Shown piece after piece: positions 18,559-27,779 of a stretch of DNA of 64,000 nucleotides. Numbering within the stretch: the first letter of the stretch is position 1; each line of letters begins with the position of its first letter. A model generated the notes under the pieces. That model did not search any database. It saw only the letters and a program-made list of their open reading frames with translations, and was not told the origin of the DNA. The stretch covers positions 124,001 to 188,000 of the forward strand of contig JAUILU010000003.1 in the NCBI GenBank assembly GCA_030432905.1, given 5' to 3'. This DNA is from Phycisphaerae bacterium. Its GTDB lineage: Bacteria; Planctomycetota; Phycisphaerae; Phycisphaerales; UBA1924. The translations under genes were made by a program, and so were the position numbers.

Positions 18559-18918
18559 GTCACTCCGGATTTAGCCAGTCACCGTTGGAAATCGGCGTGG
18601 CAATTAGATGAACAATGTACATCGACTCGGCCCGTAGCCGCCTCTGAAGGGGGATTGTAGCAGAAAATTGCTGCACATTGCTGACGCGATGTACAAAACT
18701 TGATTCGGTGGCCATAATTTGCCATAAATTCGTACAATCAAGCCGTTTACAGGACGATACAAAATTTCAGAAGTGAATACTCGCAAACACAAAACCGGCC
18801 TGAGAGCCTTACAACGCGGGTATACATGAGTATCCAGTTGGATAACGCTGTAAATTTCCGTTTGCGTTCCATGTAAATTTCGTTATGCTCCAGAACATTC
18901 CAAAAAGGAGTCCTATTG
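18559..18918. promoter_or_regulatory. AT-rich divergent control region between aldo/keto reductase and LacI genes
   Basis: No protein-like ORF lies here. The stretch is noticeably A/T-rich compared with its neighbours. It holds two ATGTACA-type sites (18615-18622, a perfect ATGTACAT palindrome, and 18689-18696), an inverted repeat CTTGATT (18699-18705)/AATCAAG (18736-18742), and a tandem near-repeat GCCATAATTT/GCCATAAATT (18711-18730). These are candidate operators for the LacI protein encoded next door. None is proven. Confidence 0.55.
18862..18889 (+). promoter_or_regulatory. Candidate sigma-70-type promoter for the first LacI gene
   Basis: TTGCGT (18862-18867), a 16-base spacer and TATGCT (18884-18889) resemble -35 and -10 boxes. 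Transcription would begin near 18896, leaving a short leader with the AAGGAG ribosome-binding site at 18905-18910. Confidence 0.4.
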
Positions 18919-19986
18919 GTGTCAATCACCGAAGTGGCCAAACTCGCGGGCTTTTCACACGCAACGGTCTCCCGTGTTCTCAACGGGCGGGCCGGTGTTT
19001 CGGGTGAGGCTCAGGCCGCGGTCCGCGACGCCATGCAGCAGCTCGGGTACAGCCCGAGTGCCAATCGGCCCGGCCCCAAACCGAAAGACAAAGCGGGACT
19101 CCGCAACGGCAACATCGCCCTGCTCATGATGCGGACCGACGCGATGCTCGTCAGGGCTCCTGTCACGGCTGCTGTGCTCCACGGCGTCGAGAAAGCCCTC
19201 GCCGATGCAGAACTGAACCTTCTGATCGGACAAGTTCAAGACGAAGGGCGTCTGCCCCCTACCGTCGCGGATGCCAAAGTGGACGGCCTGCTCCTGCACG
19301 GCTTCCTGCCACCTAGGAATCTGATTAAGCAACTCGCCGACATTCCCAGCGTGTGGCTCCTTAGCCCGCGGGACTCTGTGGGCTACTTTGGCAACCGTGT
19401 CTGTCCGGACAACGAGGCAATCGGCAGGACCGCCGCGGAGTACCTGATCCAGCAGGGACACAAGCGGATCGCCTACCTCTATACAGACCCCGGTCATCAG
19501 GGCTTTGCACTCCGCAAACAAGCATTTGTGCACACCGCCGCGATTCATGGCATCGAGTGCGACGTGATCGACGAGGGCCAACCGGTCGACCACGACATGC
19601 ACCACGCCACGGCAGAACGCTTCGAGCCGGCGGTTCAAAGACTGCTCCAACTCAAGCACCGCCCCACCGGCGTGTTCATCCCAAGAGACCGCGCGACCGT
19701 CGTCGTTCACAGGCTCCTTCAACGGCAAGGCATCGACCTTACCAGCGAAATGGAGCTTGTTTCTTGTGACAACGACCCGGTTCTGTCCGGCCTGAACCCA
19801 CTCCCGGCGACGATCGATCTGAACTCTGAGCTGATCGGTCGTGAGGCAGTCTCTCTGCTGCTCCGGGAAATCAACCGAGGTGACCTGCACTCGCTGCGTC
19901 ACCGAATCCTTGTCGAGCCGCGCCTGATCAGGCCGGAAGATCACCCAAGCTTTGTCCCCGAGTTGAATCCCAGCCCGGGTAAGTAA
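18919..19986 (+). CDS. LacI-family transcriptional regulator (first of two paralogues)
   Basis: 355 residues from the GTG at 18919, 8 bases after AAGGAG; a TTG at 18916 is an alternative. The N-terminal helix-turn-helix is ITEVAKLAGFSHATVSRVLNGRAG, with the hinge and then an unusual basic RPGPKPKDK linker. A periplasmic-binding-protein-like sensor domain follows (GYFGNRVCPDNEAIG, FIPRDRATV, LVSCDNDPVL). It closely resembles the LacI protein at 29259, sharing the RPGPKPK linker, CPDN/GPDN, IPRDR and SCDNDPVL motifs. It opens the plus-strand secretome run (20068-27767) and is divergent from the aldo/keto reductase operon. Confidence 0.92.
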   Translation: MSITEVAKLAGFSHATVSRVLNGRAGVSGEAQAAVRDAMQQLGYSPSANRPGPKPKDKAGLRNGNIALLMMRTDAMLVRAPVTAAVLHGVEKALADAELNLLIGQVQDEGRLPPTVADAKVDGLLLHGFLPPRNLIKQLADIPSVWLLSPRDSVGYFGNRVCPDNEAIGRTAAEYLIQQGHKRIAYLYTDPGHQGFALRKQAFVHTAAIHGIECDVIDEGQPVDHDMHHATAERFEPAVQRLLQLKHRPTGVFIPRDRATVVVHRLLQRQGIDLTSEMELVSCDNDPVLSGLNPLPATIDLNSELIGREAVSLLLREINRGDLHSLRHRILVEPRLIRPEDHPSFVPELNPSPGK

Positions 19987-20067
19987 TCACCAAACCCCGC
20001 GGCCGACCCTGGAGGGGCGTTGGCCGTTGTCGGACGGACCCGACGCTTTATTGAGGAGAACCAAGAG

Positions 20068-21825
20068 ATGGAATCAAGCATGAAAGCGATGATTATCGCG
20101 ACTCTCATGGCGGCAGGTACCGCCAGCGGTCAGGTCCTTGTGTCCGACGGCTTCGGTGACGGCGACCGTGACAACGACGGCATCGCCGAAGGCCCAGTGA
20201 CCGATGTCAGCGACGTCGGCCAGGCGTGGTACTTTGCACGCGGCAGCTCCGCGATCACACTCAGCGTCGCTGACGACGCGGGCGGGATCGGTTCTGGCAA
20301 CGCGCTCGACTTTGTCTCAGACACCGCGAGCAGCCGGTTCATGATCTCCAACTTCGCACCCACGTCACTCGAAGACGGCGACCGGATTGTCCTCAGCATG
20401 GACGTCAGGATTACCGAGAACCCGATCGATCCAATGGATACAGGTGGCGCCGGCGATGGCGACCGCAGACTCCGTATGGGCCTCTACAACGGCCGTGGCA
20501 CCAATGTCACCGAGGACACTTCCGACCTCGCACTTACAGATGATGACACCGGCTACAACATCCAGATCGATACCGGTATAGCCGACGGCGGAACTACCAT
20601 TACTGGTCGCGGCGACCCCGCACCCAGCCTGCTCGGCGGCAGCAGCGTCTCGATGGGCGCTTCTGACTCAAGCCCCGATTTCGCGGCAACCAATGATTCC
20701 AAGCTTTTCGAGTACGTCATCCGCCGTGTTGGCGATGATCTGAACTTTGCTCTCGTAGTTGATGGCATCGTCGCCCAAGACGGCGTCATCCTCGCGGCAG
20801 ACCTCACCGCCAACAACCTCGACTACACGTTTGATACGGTCGCGTTCGGCACCACCGGCGCAGCCGTTGACTACCGTGTCGATAACGTCGAGGTTCTACT
20901 CGTCAAGGCACCCGAGACTTCGGCCACCATGGACAGCTTCGAAGACGGCGACCGTGACAACGACGGCGTTGCAGATGGTCCGGTCAACGACCCGCTCGCG
21001 CTCGGCTTCCCGTGGTACTTCGCACGAGGCTCCAGCGGCGCACTGATCGATGTTGCTGACGACTCGGCAGGCATCGGCTCCGGGAACGCATTCCGTGCTC
21101 TGATCTCGACCACAAGCACCCGCGCCATGATCGCTGCCTTCGACGAAGTCACGCTCGCAGACGGCGACATCGTCGCGTTCGAGTTCGATATCCGCCTTGA
21201 CGGTTTCGCACCAGATTCCGACCGCCGATTCCGTTTCGGTCTCTACCACGACGAGGGCACACCGGTTGTCGAAGACACCGGCTCCTCGGCCACTACCGAT
21301 GACGACACCGGCTACATGGTCCAGATGGACACCGGCGTGAGCCCGGATTCCAGCATCACGATCAGGCGTGACCTCGTCGGATCGCTCACAGGCGGCAGCA
21401 CGTTCGCGCTCGGTGCGACTTCGGACGACCCGCAATTTTCGCTTGGCACGACAACACGCAACGTCAGGCTTGAACTCGAGCGACGCGGCACCGAGATCGA
21501 TGCTCGGGCATTTGTTGATGGCATGCTCGCCACCAACGGCACCGACCCAACCCCTGAAACATACTCATTCAACGAGCTCGTGTTCTCGACAAATAGCATC
21601 CCACTCGTCTCGTACCTTGTTGACAATGTGGTTCTTGAAGTTCCTGCTGAAAGCGACTGCCTTGCTGACGTCAATGGCGATGGTGCCGTGACACCGACCG
21701 ACTTCAGCGCATGGATCGGTGCGTACAACAACAACCTTCCTCAGTGTGACCAGAACCTGGACGGCGCCTGCACGCCGACCGACTTCTCGGCGTGGATCGG
21801 CAACTACAACGCCGGTTGCCCATGA
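20068..21825 (+). CDS. Secreted protein with two tandem domains and GC-type dockerin
   Basis: 585 residues from the ATG at 20068, 9 bases after GAGGAG. A signal peptide covers ~1-21 (MIIATLMAAGTASGQ). Two homologous ~250-residue units follow: each begins DGDRDNDG(I/V)A, then WYFARGSS, VADD(A/S)xGIGSGNA, then a beta-rich region with TDDDTGY; unit 1 is ~28-285 and unit 2 ~290-528. The Asp-rich start could bind calcium and the rest looks like a jelly-roll/concanavalin sandwich. Residues 530-585 are a dockerin with two loops (DVNGDGAVTPTDF; DQNLDGACTPTDF), each followed by SAWIG, ending AGCP. The function is unknown; carbohydrate binding is a guess. Confidence 0.8.
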   Translation: MESSMKAMIIATLMAAGTASGQVLVSDGFGDGDRDNDGIAEGPVTDVSDVGQAWYFARGSSAITLSVADDAGGIGSGNALDFVSDTASSRFMISNFAPTSLEDGDRIVLSMDVRITENPIDPMDTGGAGDGDRRLRMGLYNGRGTNVTEDTSDLALTDDDTGYNIQIDTGIADGGTTITGRGDPAPSLLGGSSVSMGASDSSPDFAATNDSKLFEYVIRRVGDDLNFALVVDGIVAQDGVILAADLTANNLDYTFDTVAFGTTGAAVDYRVDNVEVLLVKAPETSATMDSFEDGDRDNDGVADGPVNDPLALGFPWYFARGSSGALIDVADDSAGIGSGNAFRALISTTSTRAMIAAFDEVTLADGDIVAFEFDIRLDGFAPDSDRRFRFGLYHDEGTPVVEDTGSSATTDDDTGYMVQMDTGVSPDSSITIRRDLVGSLTGGSTFALGATSDDPQFSLGTTTRNVRLELERRGTEIDARAFVDGMLATNGTDPTPETYSFNELVFSTNSIPLVSYLVDNVVLEVPAESDCLADVNGDGAVTPTDFSAWIGAYNNNLPQCDQNLDGACTPTDFSAWIGNYNAGCP

Positions 21826-21862
21826 TCTCAGCGGCGCGTGGTCGTTAGAGACCCTCATGTGC

Positions 21863-21897
21863 CCCGCCGACCAAACGGTCGGCGGGACGCTTTCTTT
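21863..21897 (+). terminator. Hairpin with T-rich tail after the tandem-domain dockerin gene
   Basis: CCCGCCGACC (21863-21872) and GGTCGGCGGG (21877-21886) pair perfectly over 10 bases around AAAC, followed by ACGCTTTCTTT. It may terminate or attenuate transcription before the pseudopilin gene 53 bases on, setting different expression levels within the run. Confidence 0.6.
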
Positions 21898-21949
21898 GAC
21901 AGTCAGCCGTCAACGGAAAGACGGCATCACCGAGCGGAGTTGATCTCAA

Positions 21950-22852
21950 ATGATTCACCAAAGGTCCCGCCGGGGTGCGTTCACCCTCATCGAGCTTCTC
22001 GTTGTCATCGCAATCATTGCGTTGCTCATTGGGATACTGCTGCCTGCGCTTGGCAAGGCGAGAGCCACGGCCAAGGCGGCGAAGTGTCTAAGCAACAACC
22101 GCCAGATCGGAGTCGGGCACGCCTACTACGCGAACGCGTCGGACGACATCATCATCTGGCCGGGGATCCCCACCATCGGACTCGACAACGACACAGACCA
22201 GTCCTTGTTCTGGTTCCAGATCATGAGCGAATTCATGAACGACCATTCGGAACGCGAGGCTCGCTCCGAAGTCTTCCGCTGTCCGTCATTCAAGTCATAC
22301 CTGACCGAAGAAGAGCTGCGTGACACGGACTCGCCGGATCAGATCAGCTACCGCACCGGGCTCGGTATGAACCGCAGACTTTTGTCACCAGAAACGTTCG
22401 CTCGGTACTCCTACCCGCCCGAACTCAACAAGTTCAACATCCCCGGCGATGTTATCCGCAACTACGGCGACCAGGCACTCAACGACACGTTCATGTCGCC
22501 AGACTACGGTGACGACCCGATCGCCGGCCGGCCGTGGCGTCTCTATCAGATCCACCACCCCGCCAAGAAGATCATCAACGGGGACAGCGGCGGCTCGTGG
22601 CTCGACGCCAGCAGAACTACCGATCCTTCGTGGAAGTACGCGTTCTGGAACGACCAGCCCGACGGCAGCTCCTACGACGACCAAGGCGAGCGTCGAGGCA
22701 GCGGCGACCCCGAACGACACGACGGCCAGGCCGACTACCTCTTTGTTGACGGTCATGCCGAGAAGCTTGACAACATCGACGCGGTCCAGTCGTGCCTCGA
22801 TCCTTACAAAGAAGAGTACGACTTCGAGGAAATCCATGCCAACTCACAGTAA
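21950..22852 (+). CDS. Type II secretion pseudopilin-like protein
   Basis: 300 residues. The N-terminus has a class III (prepilin) signal: a short basic leader, then [26 protein letters not shown], with cleavage after Gly and Glu at +5. The C-terminal part includes the planctomycete-type [10 protein letters not shown] end (H-x9-DG-like arrangement). Such proteins are methylated and assembled into pseudopili or stay as membrane-anchored surface proteins. It lies inside a run of secreted polysaccharide-degrading proteins, and its end overlaps the esterase start by 17 bases. A role in exporting or displaying these enzymes is inferred. Confidence 0.88.
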   Translation: MIHQRSRRGAFTLIELLVVIAIIALLIGILLPALGKARATAKAAKCLSNNRQIGVGHAYYANASDDIIIWPGIPTIGLDNDTDQSLFWFQIMSEFMNDHSEREARSEVFRCPSFKSYLTEEELRDTDSPDQISYRTGLGMNRRLLSPETFARYSYPPELNKFNIPGDVIRNYGDQALNDTFMSPDYGDDPIAGRPWRLYQIHHPAKKIINGDSGGSWLDASRTTDPSWKYAFWNDQPDGSSYDDQGERRGSGDPERHDGQADYLFVDGHAEKLDNIDAVQSCLDPYKEEYDFEEIHANSQ

Positions 22853-24869
22853 GCAGATCGGATCACTCATTGCCTCTATGACTCTTGCCGGGCTCGTCTC
22901 GGCGCAAGAGTTGTCGGTTTCGCCGCTCTATTCCAGTTACGCCGTCCTACAACGCGATGCAGACATCACGCTAAACGGCAAGGCAGCCGCGGATACAGAA
23001 ATTTCTATCGAGTTTGCGGGCCAAGCCGTATCAGCAACTGCCAACGAAACAGGCACCTGGTCGGTCACACTCCCTGCAATGGATGCTGGCGGTCCGCACG
23101 TCTTGCTCGTTACAGCTGGTGATGAGCAGATTAAGAACCACTCGATCCTGATCGGCGATGTGTGGGTCTGCTCGGGCCAATCCAACATGGGGTTCAGGCT
23201 CGAGAACTCCATCGGCGGAATCGATGCAACCGCAAACGCTGCCAATGAGAGCGTCCACCTGATCCAGATGAACCGCCGGACTTCGAACGAGCCGCTCGAT
23301 GAAGTTGATTCGAGGGGCTGGCGTCCTGACCGCCCCGACTACGCGGGCCGATTCAGCGCGGTTGGGTACTACTTTGGACAATCACTGCAGTCAGAACTCG
23401 GGGTGCCGATCGGCCTCATCGAGTCGACCTGGGGCGGCACACCAGCCGAGTCCTGGACCCCCGAAGCGACACTGCGCAGCAACCCGGAATGGGCTGGCGA
23501 TCTGCTCGAATCGATCCCCTTATACGACATGACCGAAGAAGAGAAGGACAAACTTGTTGCAGAGTTTGAAACCGCTCACGGCGAGTACATTGCACAGATT
23601 CTCGACGCCGAACAGGGCGAGGATCTTGGATGGCACACTCCCGATCTCGATGACGCGGACTGGACCGACTACGAAGCACCCGCGTTCTGGGAACCGACAC
23701 TCGGCAGCATCGATGGGATCGTGTGGCTCAGGCACACGATTACCCTCACCGCGGAACAAGCCGCTGAGGACGCGACGCTCGAACTCGGCATGGTCGATGA
23801 GTACGACGACACATGGGTCAACGGCGAACGGGTCGGCGGACTGACGTACCCCTCTCGCGGTGCGGGTCGAAAGAAGCGTTCATACACAGTGCCCGCGAGC
23901 GTCCTGCACGAGGGCGAGAACGTCATCGCCATCCGTGTTGTCGATACGCGTAGCGCCGGTGGATTCGGGAGCATGGCCGAGGAAATGTACCTCAAGACCT
24001 CACACAACCTCATCACCCTCGCGGGCACATGGAAAGCGAAGATCGCATACGACTCGAAGGCGATCGACGGCGAGTTCCCTCTCGAAGGAACACGCATGGT
24101 CAAGGCTGCGCAGCAGCACCGCAGGCCGAGCTCGCTCTACAACGGCATGATCCACAGCATGGCCGGGCTGCCGGTGCGTGGGTTTATCTGGTACCAAGGC
24201 GAATCCAACAGCGGCAGGCACGACCAGTACGCCAAACTCTTCCCCGCGATGATCTCATCGTGGCGCCAATCATGGTCCGAGCACGGCACAGCCGGCCTTC
24301 ACGGCGGAGAAATCCCTTTCTACTTCGTCCAGCTGCCGAACTACCGCAGCCGCAGCGAGCAACCAGAGGAAAGCGATTGGGCAGAACTCCGCGAGGCGCA
24401 GACAAAGGCCATTGATCTGCCCGACGTCGGTATGGCGGTGTCGATTGACGTCGGTGATGCCGACGACATCCACCCTCGCAACAAGTTGCCCGTCGGCGAA
24501 CGCCTCGCCGACGCCGTGCTCGCGGATGTCTACGGGCACGACAACCCAACCGCCCACAGCCCAACATTTGCGGGCGCATCAACCGGTAGCGACGGCGTTG
24601 TCACAGTCAGGCTCAATAACGCACAAGGCCTGCGTACAGCCGACAATCGTGCGCCACAAAGCTTTGCACTGTCCGGCAGTGACGGTACATTTATTTGGGC
24701 TGATGCCGAGATTCACGGCCAAACGGTCACGGTCTGGTCACACGAAGTCCCAAACCCCATCGAAGTCCGCTACGCATGGGCGTGGAACCCGGACACGAAC
24801 CTCGTCAACGGCGGCGGCAAGCCGGTCGCGCCATTTAGAGCGGTGCTTGAGGATGGACAAGGAAAGTAG
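22836..24869 (+). CDS. Secreted sialate O-acetylesterase-family carbohydrate esterase
   Basis: 677 residues from the ATG at 22836, 5 bases after GAGGA; the frame is open further upstream only as an overlap with the pseudopilin gene. Signal peptide ~1-23 (LAGLVSAQ). An N-terminal beta domain is followed by the SGNH esterase core: [12 protein letters not shown] with catalytic Ser116, the YQGESN block, and DDIHPRN with Asp543/544 and His546. A galactose-binding-like insert (about 270-390; [22 protein letters not shown]) splits the core. The family removes O-acetyl groups from sugars (sialic acids, xylan, acetylated uronates). Acetylated alginate or another acetylated polymer would be a fitting substrate. 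No dockerin is present. Confidence 0.86.
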   Translation: MPTHSKQIGSLIASMTLAGLVSAQELSVSPLYSSYAVLQRDADITLNGKAAADTEISIEFAGQAVSATANETGTWSVTLPAMDAGGPHVLLVTAGDEQIKNHSILIGDVWVCSGQSNMGFRLENSIGGIDATANAANESVHLIQMNRRTSNEPLDEVDSRGWRPDRPDYAGRFSAVGYYFGQSLQSELGVPIGLIESTWGGTPAESWTPEATLRSNPEWAGDLLESIPLYDMTEEEKDKLVAEFETAHGEYIAQILDAEQGEDLGWHTPDLDDADWTDYEAPAFWEPTLGSIDGIVWLRHTITLTAEQAAEDATLELGMVDEYDDTWVNGERVGGLTYPSRGAGRKKRSYTVPASVLHEGENVIAIRVVDTRSAGGFGSMAEEMYLKTSHNLITLAGTWKAKIAYDSKAIDGEFPLEGTRMVKAAQQHRRPSSLYNGMIHSMAGLPVRGFIWYQGESNSGRHDQYAKLFPAMISSWRQSWSEHGTAGLHGGEIPFYFVQLPNYRSRSEQPEESDWAELREAQTKAIDLPDVGMAVSIDVGDADDIHPRNKLPVGERLADAVLADVYGHDNPTAHSPTFAGASTGSDGVVTVRLNNAQGLRTADNRAPQSFALSGSDGTFIWADAEIHGQTVTVWSHEVPNPIEVRYAWAWNPDTNLVNGGGKPVAPFRAVLEDGQGK

Positions 24870-24916
24870 TACCAACTGAGCACCCATCCGTTACGGGATG
24901 CTCTGAGAGATGAACC

Positions 24917-25651
24917 ATGAAAGCACTCAAAGGCAAAGCTCCTCTGTTGGCTCTGGCAGCAGCCATGCCCTACAGCGCCGCCGCTCAGAACGTGACACTT
25001 GAAGTTGTTTCGCCGAGTTCGGTCGACCCCGGCGAAAGCTTCACTGCGTCGCTCGTTGCAAGTGTCTCACCTAGCGCATCGATCCACGCTGTTGCAGGCT
25101 TTGCGATCGATATCGAGTTGCTCTCAGATGCCGCCGTGGTTGACTCGATCGCGTCCGTCGCATTCTCTGAACTCCCAGACGGCACGCGCGTCACGAGTGT
25201 CGAGAACGACGGCATCACCGGCATTGTCTCTGGTCAGTGGGCGAACATCGCAGGCTCGAACCCGGATCTTACTACCGCGAACCCGGTTGTCCTGTGCACG
25301 TTCGAGGTCTCAGTCGATGCAAACGCGGCTCCGGGTTCCACGGTTGAGCTCATCGCAGCCAACCCGCACGCACTCGGGGGCGTGTTCGTCTTTGACGCCT
25401 CGAATCCGCTACAGATCATTTCCGTTCCCAACGACGGTGGCACTTCGCTCTCGTTTGTCTCATCACTGACCTCCGTGGCTGCCCCTTGTGTTGCAGACGT
25501 CAACCACGACGGCTTCCTCACCCCCACCGATTTCACAGCGTGGCTTGGTGCGTACAACACGCAAGCGCCCGAGTGTGACCAGAACAACGACAACGTCTGC
25601 AACGCGTTTGACTTTACCGCTTGGATCACCAACTACAACCAGGGTTGCTGA
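24917..25651 (+). CDS. Secreted cohesin-like domain protein with GC-type dockerin
   Basis: 244 residues. Signal peptide ~1-23 (LALAAAMPYSAAAQ). Residues ~24-185 look like a cohesin/Ig-type beta sandwich: VDPGESFTASLV near the start, AGFAIDIEL, then LCTFEVSVDANAAPGSTVEL, the order of strands seen in cohesin-like proteins. Residues 190-244 are a dockerin with two loops (DVNHDGFLTPTDF; DQNNDNVCNAFDF), each followed by TAWL/TAWI, ending QGC. It lies 47 bases after the esterase and 1 base before the PL6 lyase gene. The cohesin assignment rests on pattern only; it might instead be a generic adhesion domain. Confidence 0.72.
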   Translation: MKALKGKAPLLALAAAMPYSAAAQNVTLEVVSPSSVDPGESFTASLVASVSPSASIHAVAGFAIDIELLSDAAVVDSIASVAFSELPDGTRVTSVENDGITGIVSGQWANIAGSNPDLTTANPVVLCTFEVSVDANAAPGSTVELIAANPHALGGVFVFDASNPLQIISVPNDGGTSLSFVSSLTSVAAPCVADVNHDGFLTPTDFTAWLGAYNTQAPECDQNNDNVCNAFDFTAWITNYNQGC

Positions 25652-25652
25652 T

Positions 25653-27767
25653 ATGAAAGCCGCAACACTCCTACTAATCGCAGCATCGCTGCCCTGCTCA
25701 CTCGCGCAAGCCGATGAGATTCTCGTCAGCTCCGCTTCGGAAATCACCTCTGCGCTCAGCAGCGCCAACCCCGGCGATGTTCTCGTCATGGCCAACGGGA
25801 CTTGGACCAATCAGAGCATCCGCTTCATCGCCAACGGCACCGCGAGCCAACCGATTACGCTCCGGGCCCAGACACCAGGACAGGTCATCCTCACCGGATC
25901 TTCCACACTTGAGATCTCCGGCCAACACCTCGTCGTGGACGGACTCTATTTCAAGGACGGCGTGCTCGAAGCCGGCGACAGCGTCATCCAGTTCCGAAGA
26001 AACTCCGCACACGCCAACAACTGCAGGCTGACCAACACCGCTATCGAAAACGTCAACAACCCTGATATTGAAGAACGCTTCTTCTGGGTCTCGCTCTACG
26101 GCACGGACAACCGTGTAGACAACTGCCGTTTCGACGGGTTTGTCAACCGCGGTGTAACACTGGTCATCTGGGACGACTGGCCCAACAGACACATCATCGA
26201 GCGCAACCACTTCGTTGACAGGCCACGCTACACGGGGTCCGGTGACGCAAACGGCTTTGAGACAATCCGGATCGGGACAAGCGATGTGTCTTCACTCTCC
26301 TCGCAAGCGACCGTGCATGAAAATCTCTTCGAACGCTGCGACGGCGAAGCCGAGATTATTTCAAACAAAACACACGACAACACCTACACCAGCAACACAT
26401 TCCTCGAATCCAAGGGCACGCTCACCCTCCGCCACGGCAACAACGCACTCGTCGATGGCAACTTCTTCCTAGGCAACAACGTGTCCTTAACGGGCGGCGT
26501 CCGCATCATCGGCGAAGACCATGTCGTGCGGAACAACTACTTCGAGAACCTGGACGGCAGAGCCGGCGGCATCATCGTGTTCGAAACAGGCACACCAAAC
26601 CCTGTCCCAAGCGAGTACTACCAAGTCAAAAACGCGGTCGTGACGAACAACACGATCGTCAACTCGAGCGACTACGCGTTCCGTCTCGACGGCGGGTTCG
26701 GCTCCAACGGTAGAAACCAACTCCCGGAAAGCTGCATCATCGCCGACAACGCGACATCGCAGCCGAACAACAGCATCGTGCGAGGCCCCGACGACGGGAT
26801 CACCTGGCTCGGGAATATGTTCAGCGGGCTCGGCCTCGGGTTCTCGCCTACTCCAAGCGGTATCACGATGCTCGGTTCGTCGCCGTTCGTTACCAGCGCC
26901 GATGGACTACAACGTCCAAACGCAGGCAGCCCCCTGTACAACGCCGCCGATGGCTCATACACACCAGCCAATGACATGGACGGCCAGCCCCGCGACGCGA
27001 CTCCCGATGTCGGCGCCGACGAGGTCAGCACAGCTGCCACAACGACCGGTCCACTGACCGAAGACGACGTTGGCCCGAGCTGGTGGGGAACGATTCCCAT
27101 AGGTGACGGCACCGTCGTCATTCCTGCAGAAACCGCAGATTTACTGACCGACCCTGACAACAACGGCACAACATGGTCATTCGTTGCCGAGCCCAGCGCT
27201 CTGACCGGCATGGTGATGATATCCCCACCCACCGGAGGAGCGACGACTCGGCCCGGTGAAGAGCACGATGCGCTCGCACGCTACACCGTCGCGTTCGAGC
27301 AGGAAGGGATCTACACCCTGTACGTTCGGTCGCGTGGATTCAGCACCTCGACGGACAGCTACTACGCGCCCGAGGCGCTCGATGTCACCCCGGAGCTCAA
27401 TCAAGGCTCGACAAGCACCGGCTCATTCCGCTGGGACACCCCGACCACGTTCTTTGTAGGCCCAGCTGATATCGGTCAGCCCCGCACATTCATGCTCGGC
27501 AAACGCGAAACCAACTGCGAGATCGATGCACTCGTGCTCAGCACGGACAGCGCACTGAACGATGCATCGCTCGACCAGGCAGTGACTCAGCATCAGTCAT
27601 GCAGCGGCGACCTGAACCACGACGGAAAGACCGACTTCCTCGACTACACGCTCTACATGAACTGGTACAACGCGGGCGATCTTGCTGCTGACATGACGGG
27701 TGATGGGCAGATCAACAGCGCCGACCACACCGCGGCCCTGTCAGCACTCCAAACCCCTTGCCCCTGA
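25653..27767 (+). CDS. Secreted PL6-family alginate lyase (chondroitinase-B-like) with dockerin
   Basis: 704 residues. Signal peptide ~1-20 (LLIAASLPCSLAQA). Residues ~22-480 match the PL6 parallel beta-helix (ANPGDVLVMANGTW, then ITLRAQTPGQVILTG). The catalytic pair is visible as Lys239 (SNKTHDN) and Arg260 (TLTLRHGN), 21 residues apart as in chondroitinase B. A second domain (~520-645) of beta type includes GIYTLYVRSRGFSTS, resembling a CBM-like sandwich. Residues ~649-704 form a dockerin (DLNHDGKTDFLDY; DMTGDGQINSADH) ending PCP. PL6 enzymes eliminate within alginate or dermatan sulfate, giving unsaturated uronates. ATG is 1 base after the cohesin-like gene. Confidence 0.9.
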   Translation: MKAATLLLIAASLPCSLAQADEILVSSASEITSALSSANPGDVLVMANGTWTNQSIRFIANGTASQPITLRAQTPGQVILTGSSTLEISGQHLVVDGLYFKDGVLEAGDSVIQFRRNSAHANNCRLTNTAIENVNNPDIEERFFWVSLYGTDNRVDNCRFDGFVNRGVTLVIWDDWPNRHIIERNHFVDRPRYTGSGDANGFETIRIGTSDVSSLSSQATVHENLFERCDGEAEIISNKTHDNTYTSNTFLESKGTLTLRHGNNALVDGNFFLGNNVSLTGGVRIIGEDHVVRNNYFENLDGRAGGIIVFETGTPNPVPSEYYQVKNAVVTNNTIVNSSDYAFRLDGGFGSNGRNQLPESCIIADNATSQPNNSIVRGPDDGITWLGNMFSGLGLGFSPTPSGITMLGSSPFVTSADGLQRPNAGSPLYNAADGSYTPANDMDGQPRDATPDVGADEVSTAATTTGPLTEDDVGPSWWGTIPIGDGTVVIPAETADLLTDPDNNGTTWSFVAEPSALTGMVMISPPTGGATTRPGEEHDALARYTVAFEQEGIYTLYVRSRGFSTSTDSYYAPEALDVTPELNQGSTSTGSFRWDTPTTFFVGPADIGQPRTFMLGKRETNCEIDALVLSTDSALNDASLDQAVTQHQSCSGDLNHDGKTDFLDYTLYMNWYNAGDLAADMTGDGQINSADHTAALSALQTPCP

Positions 27768-27779
27768 TCGATCAAAAGC

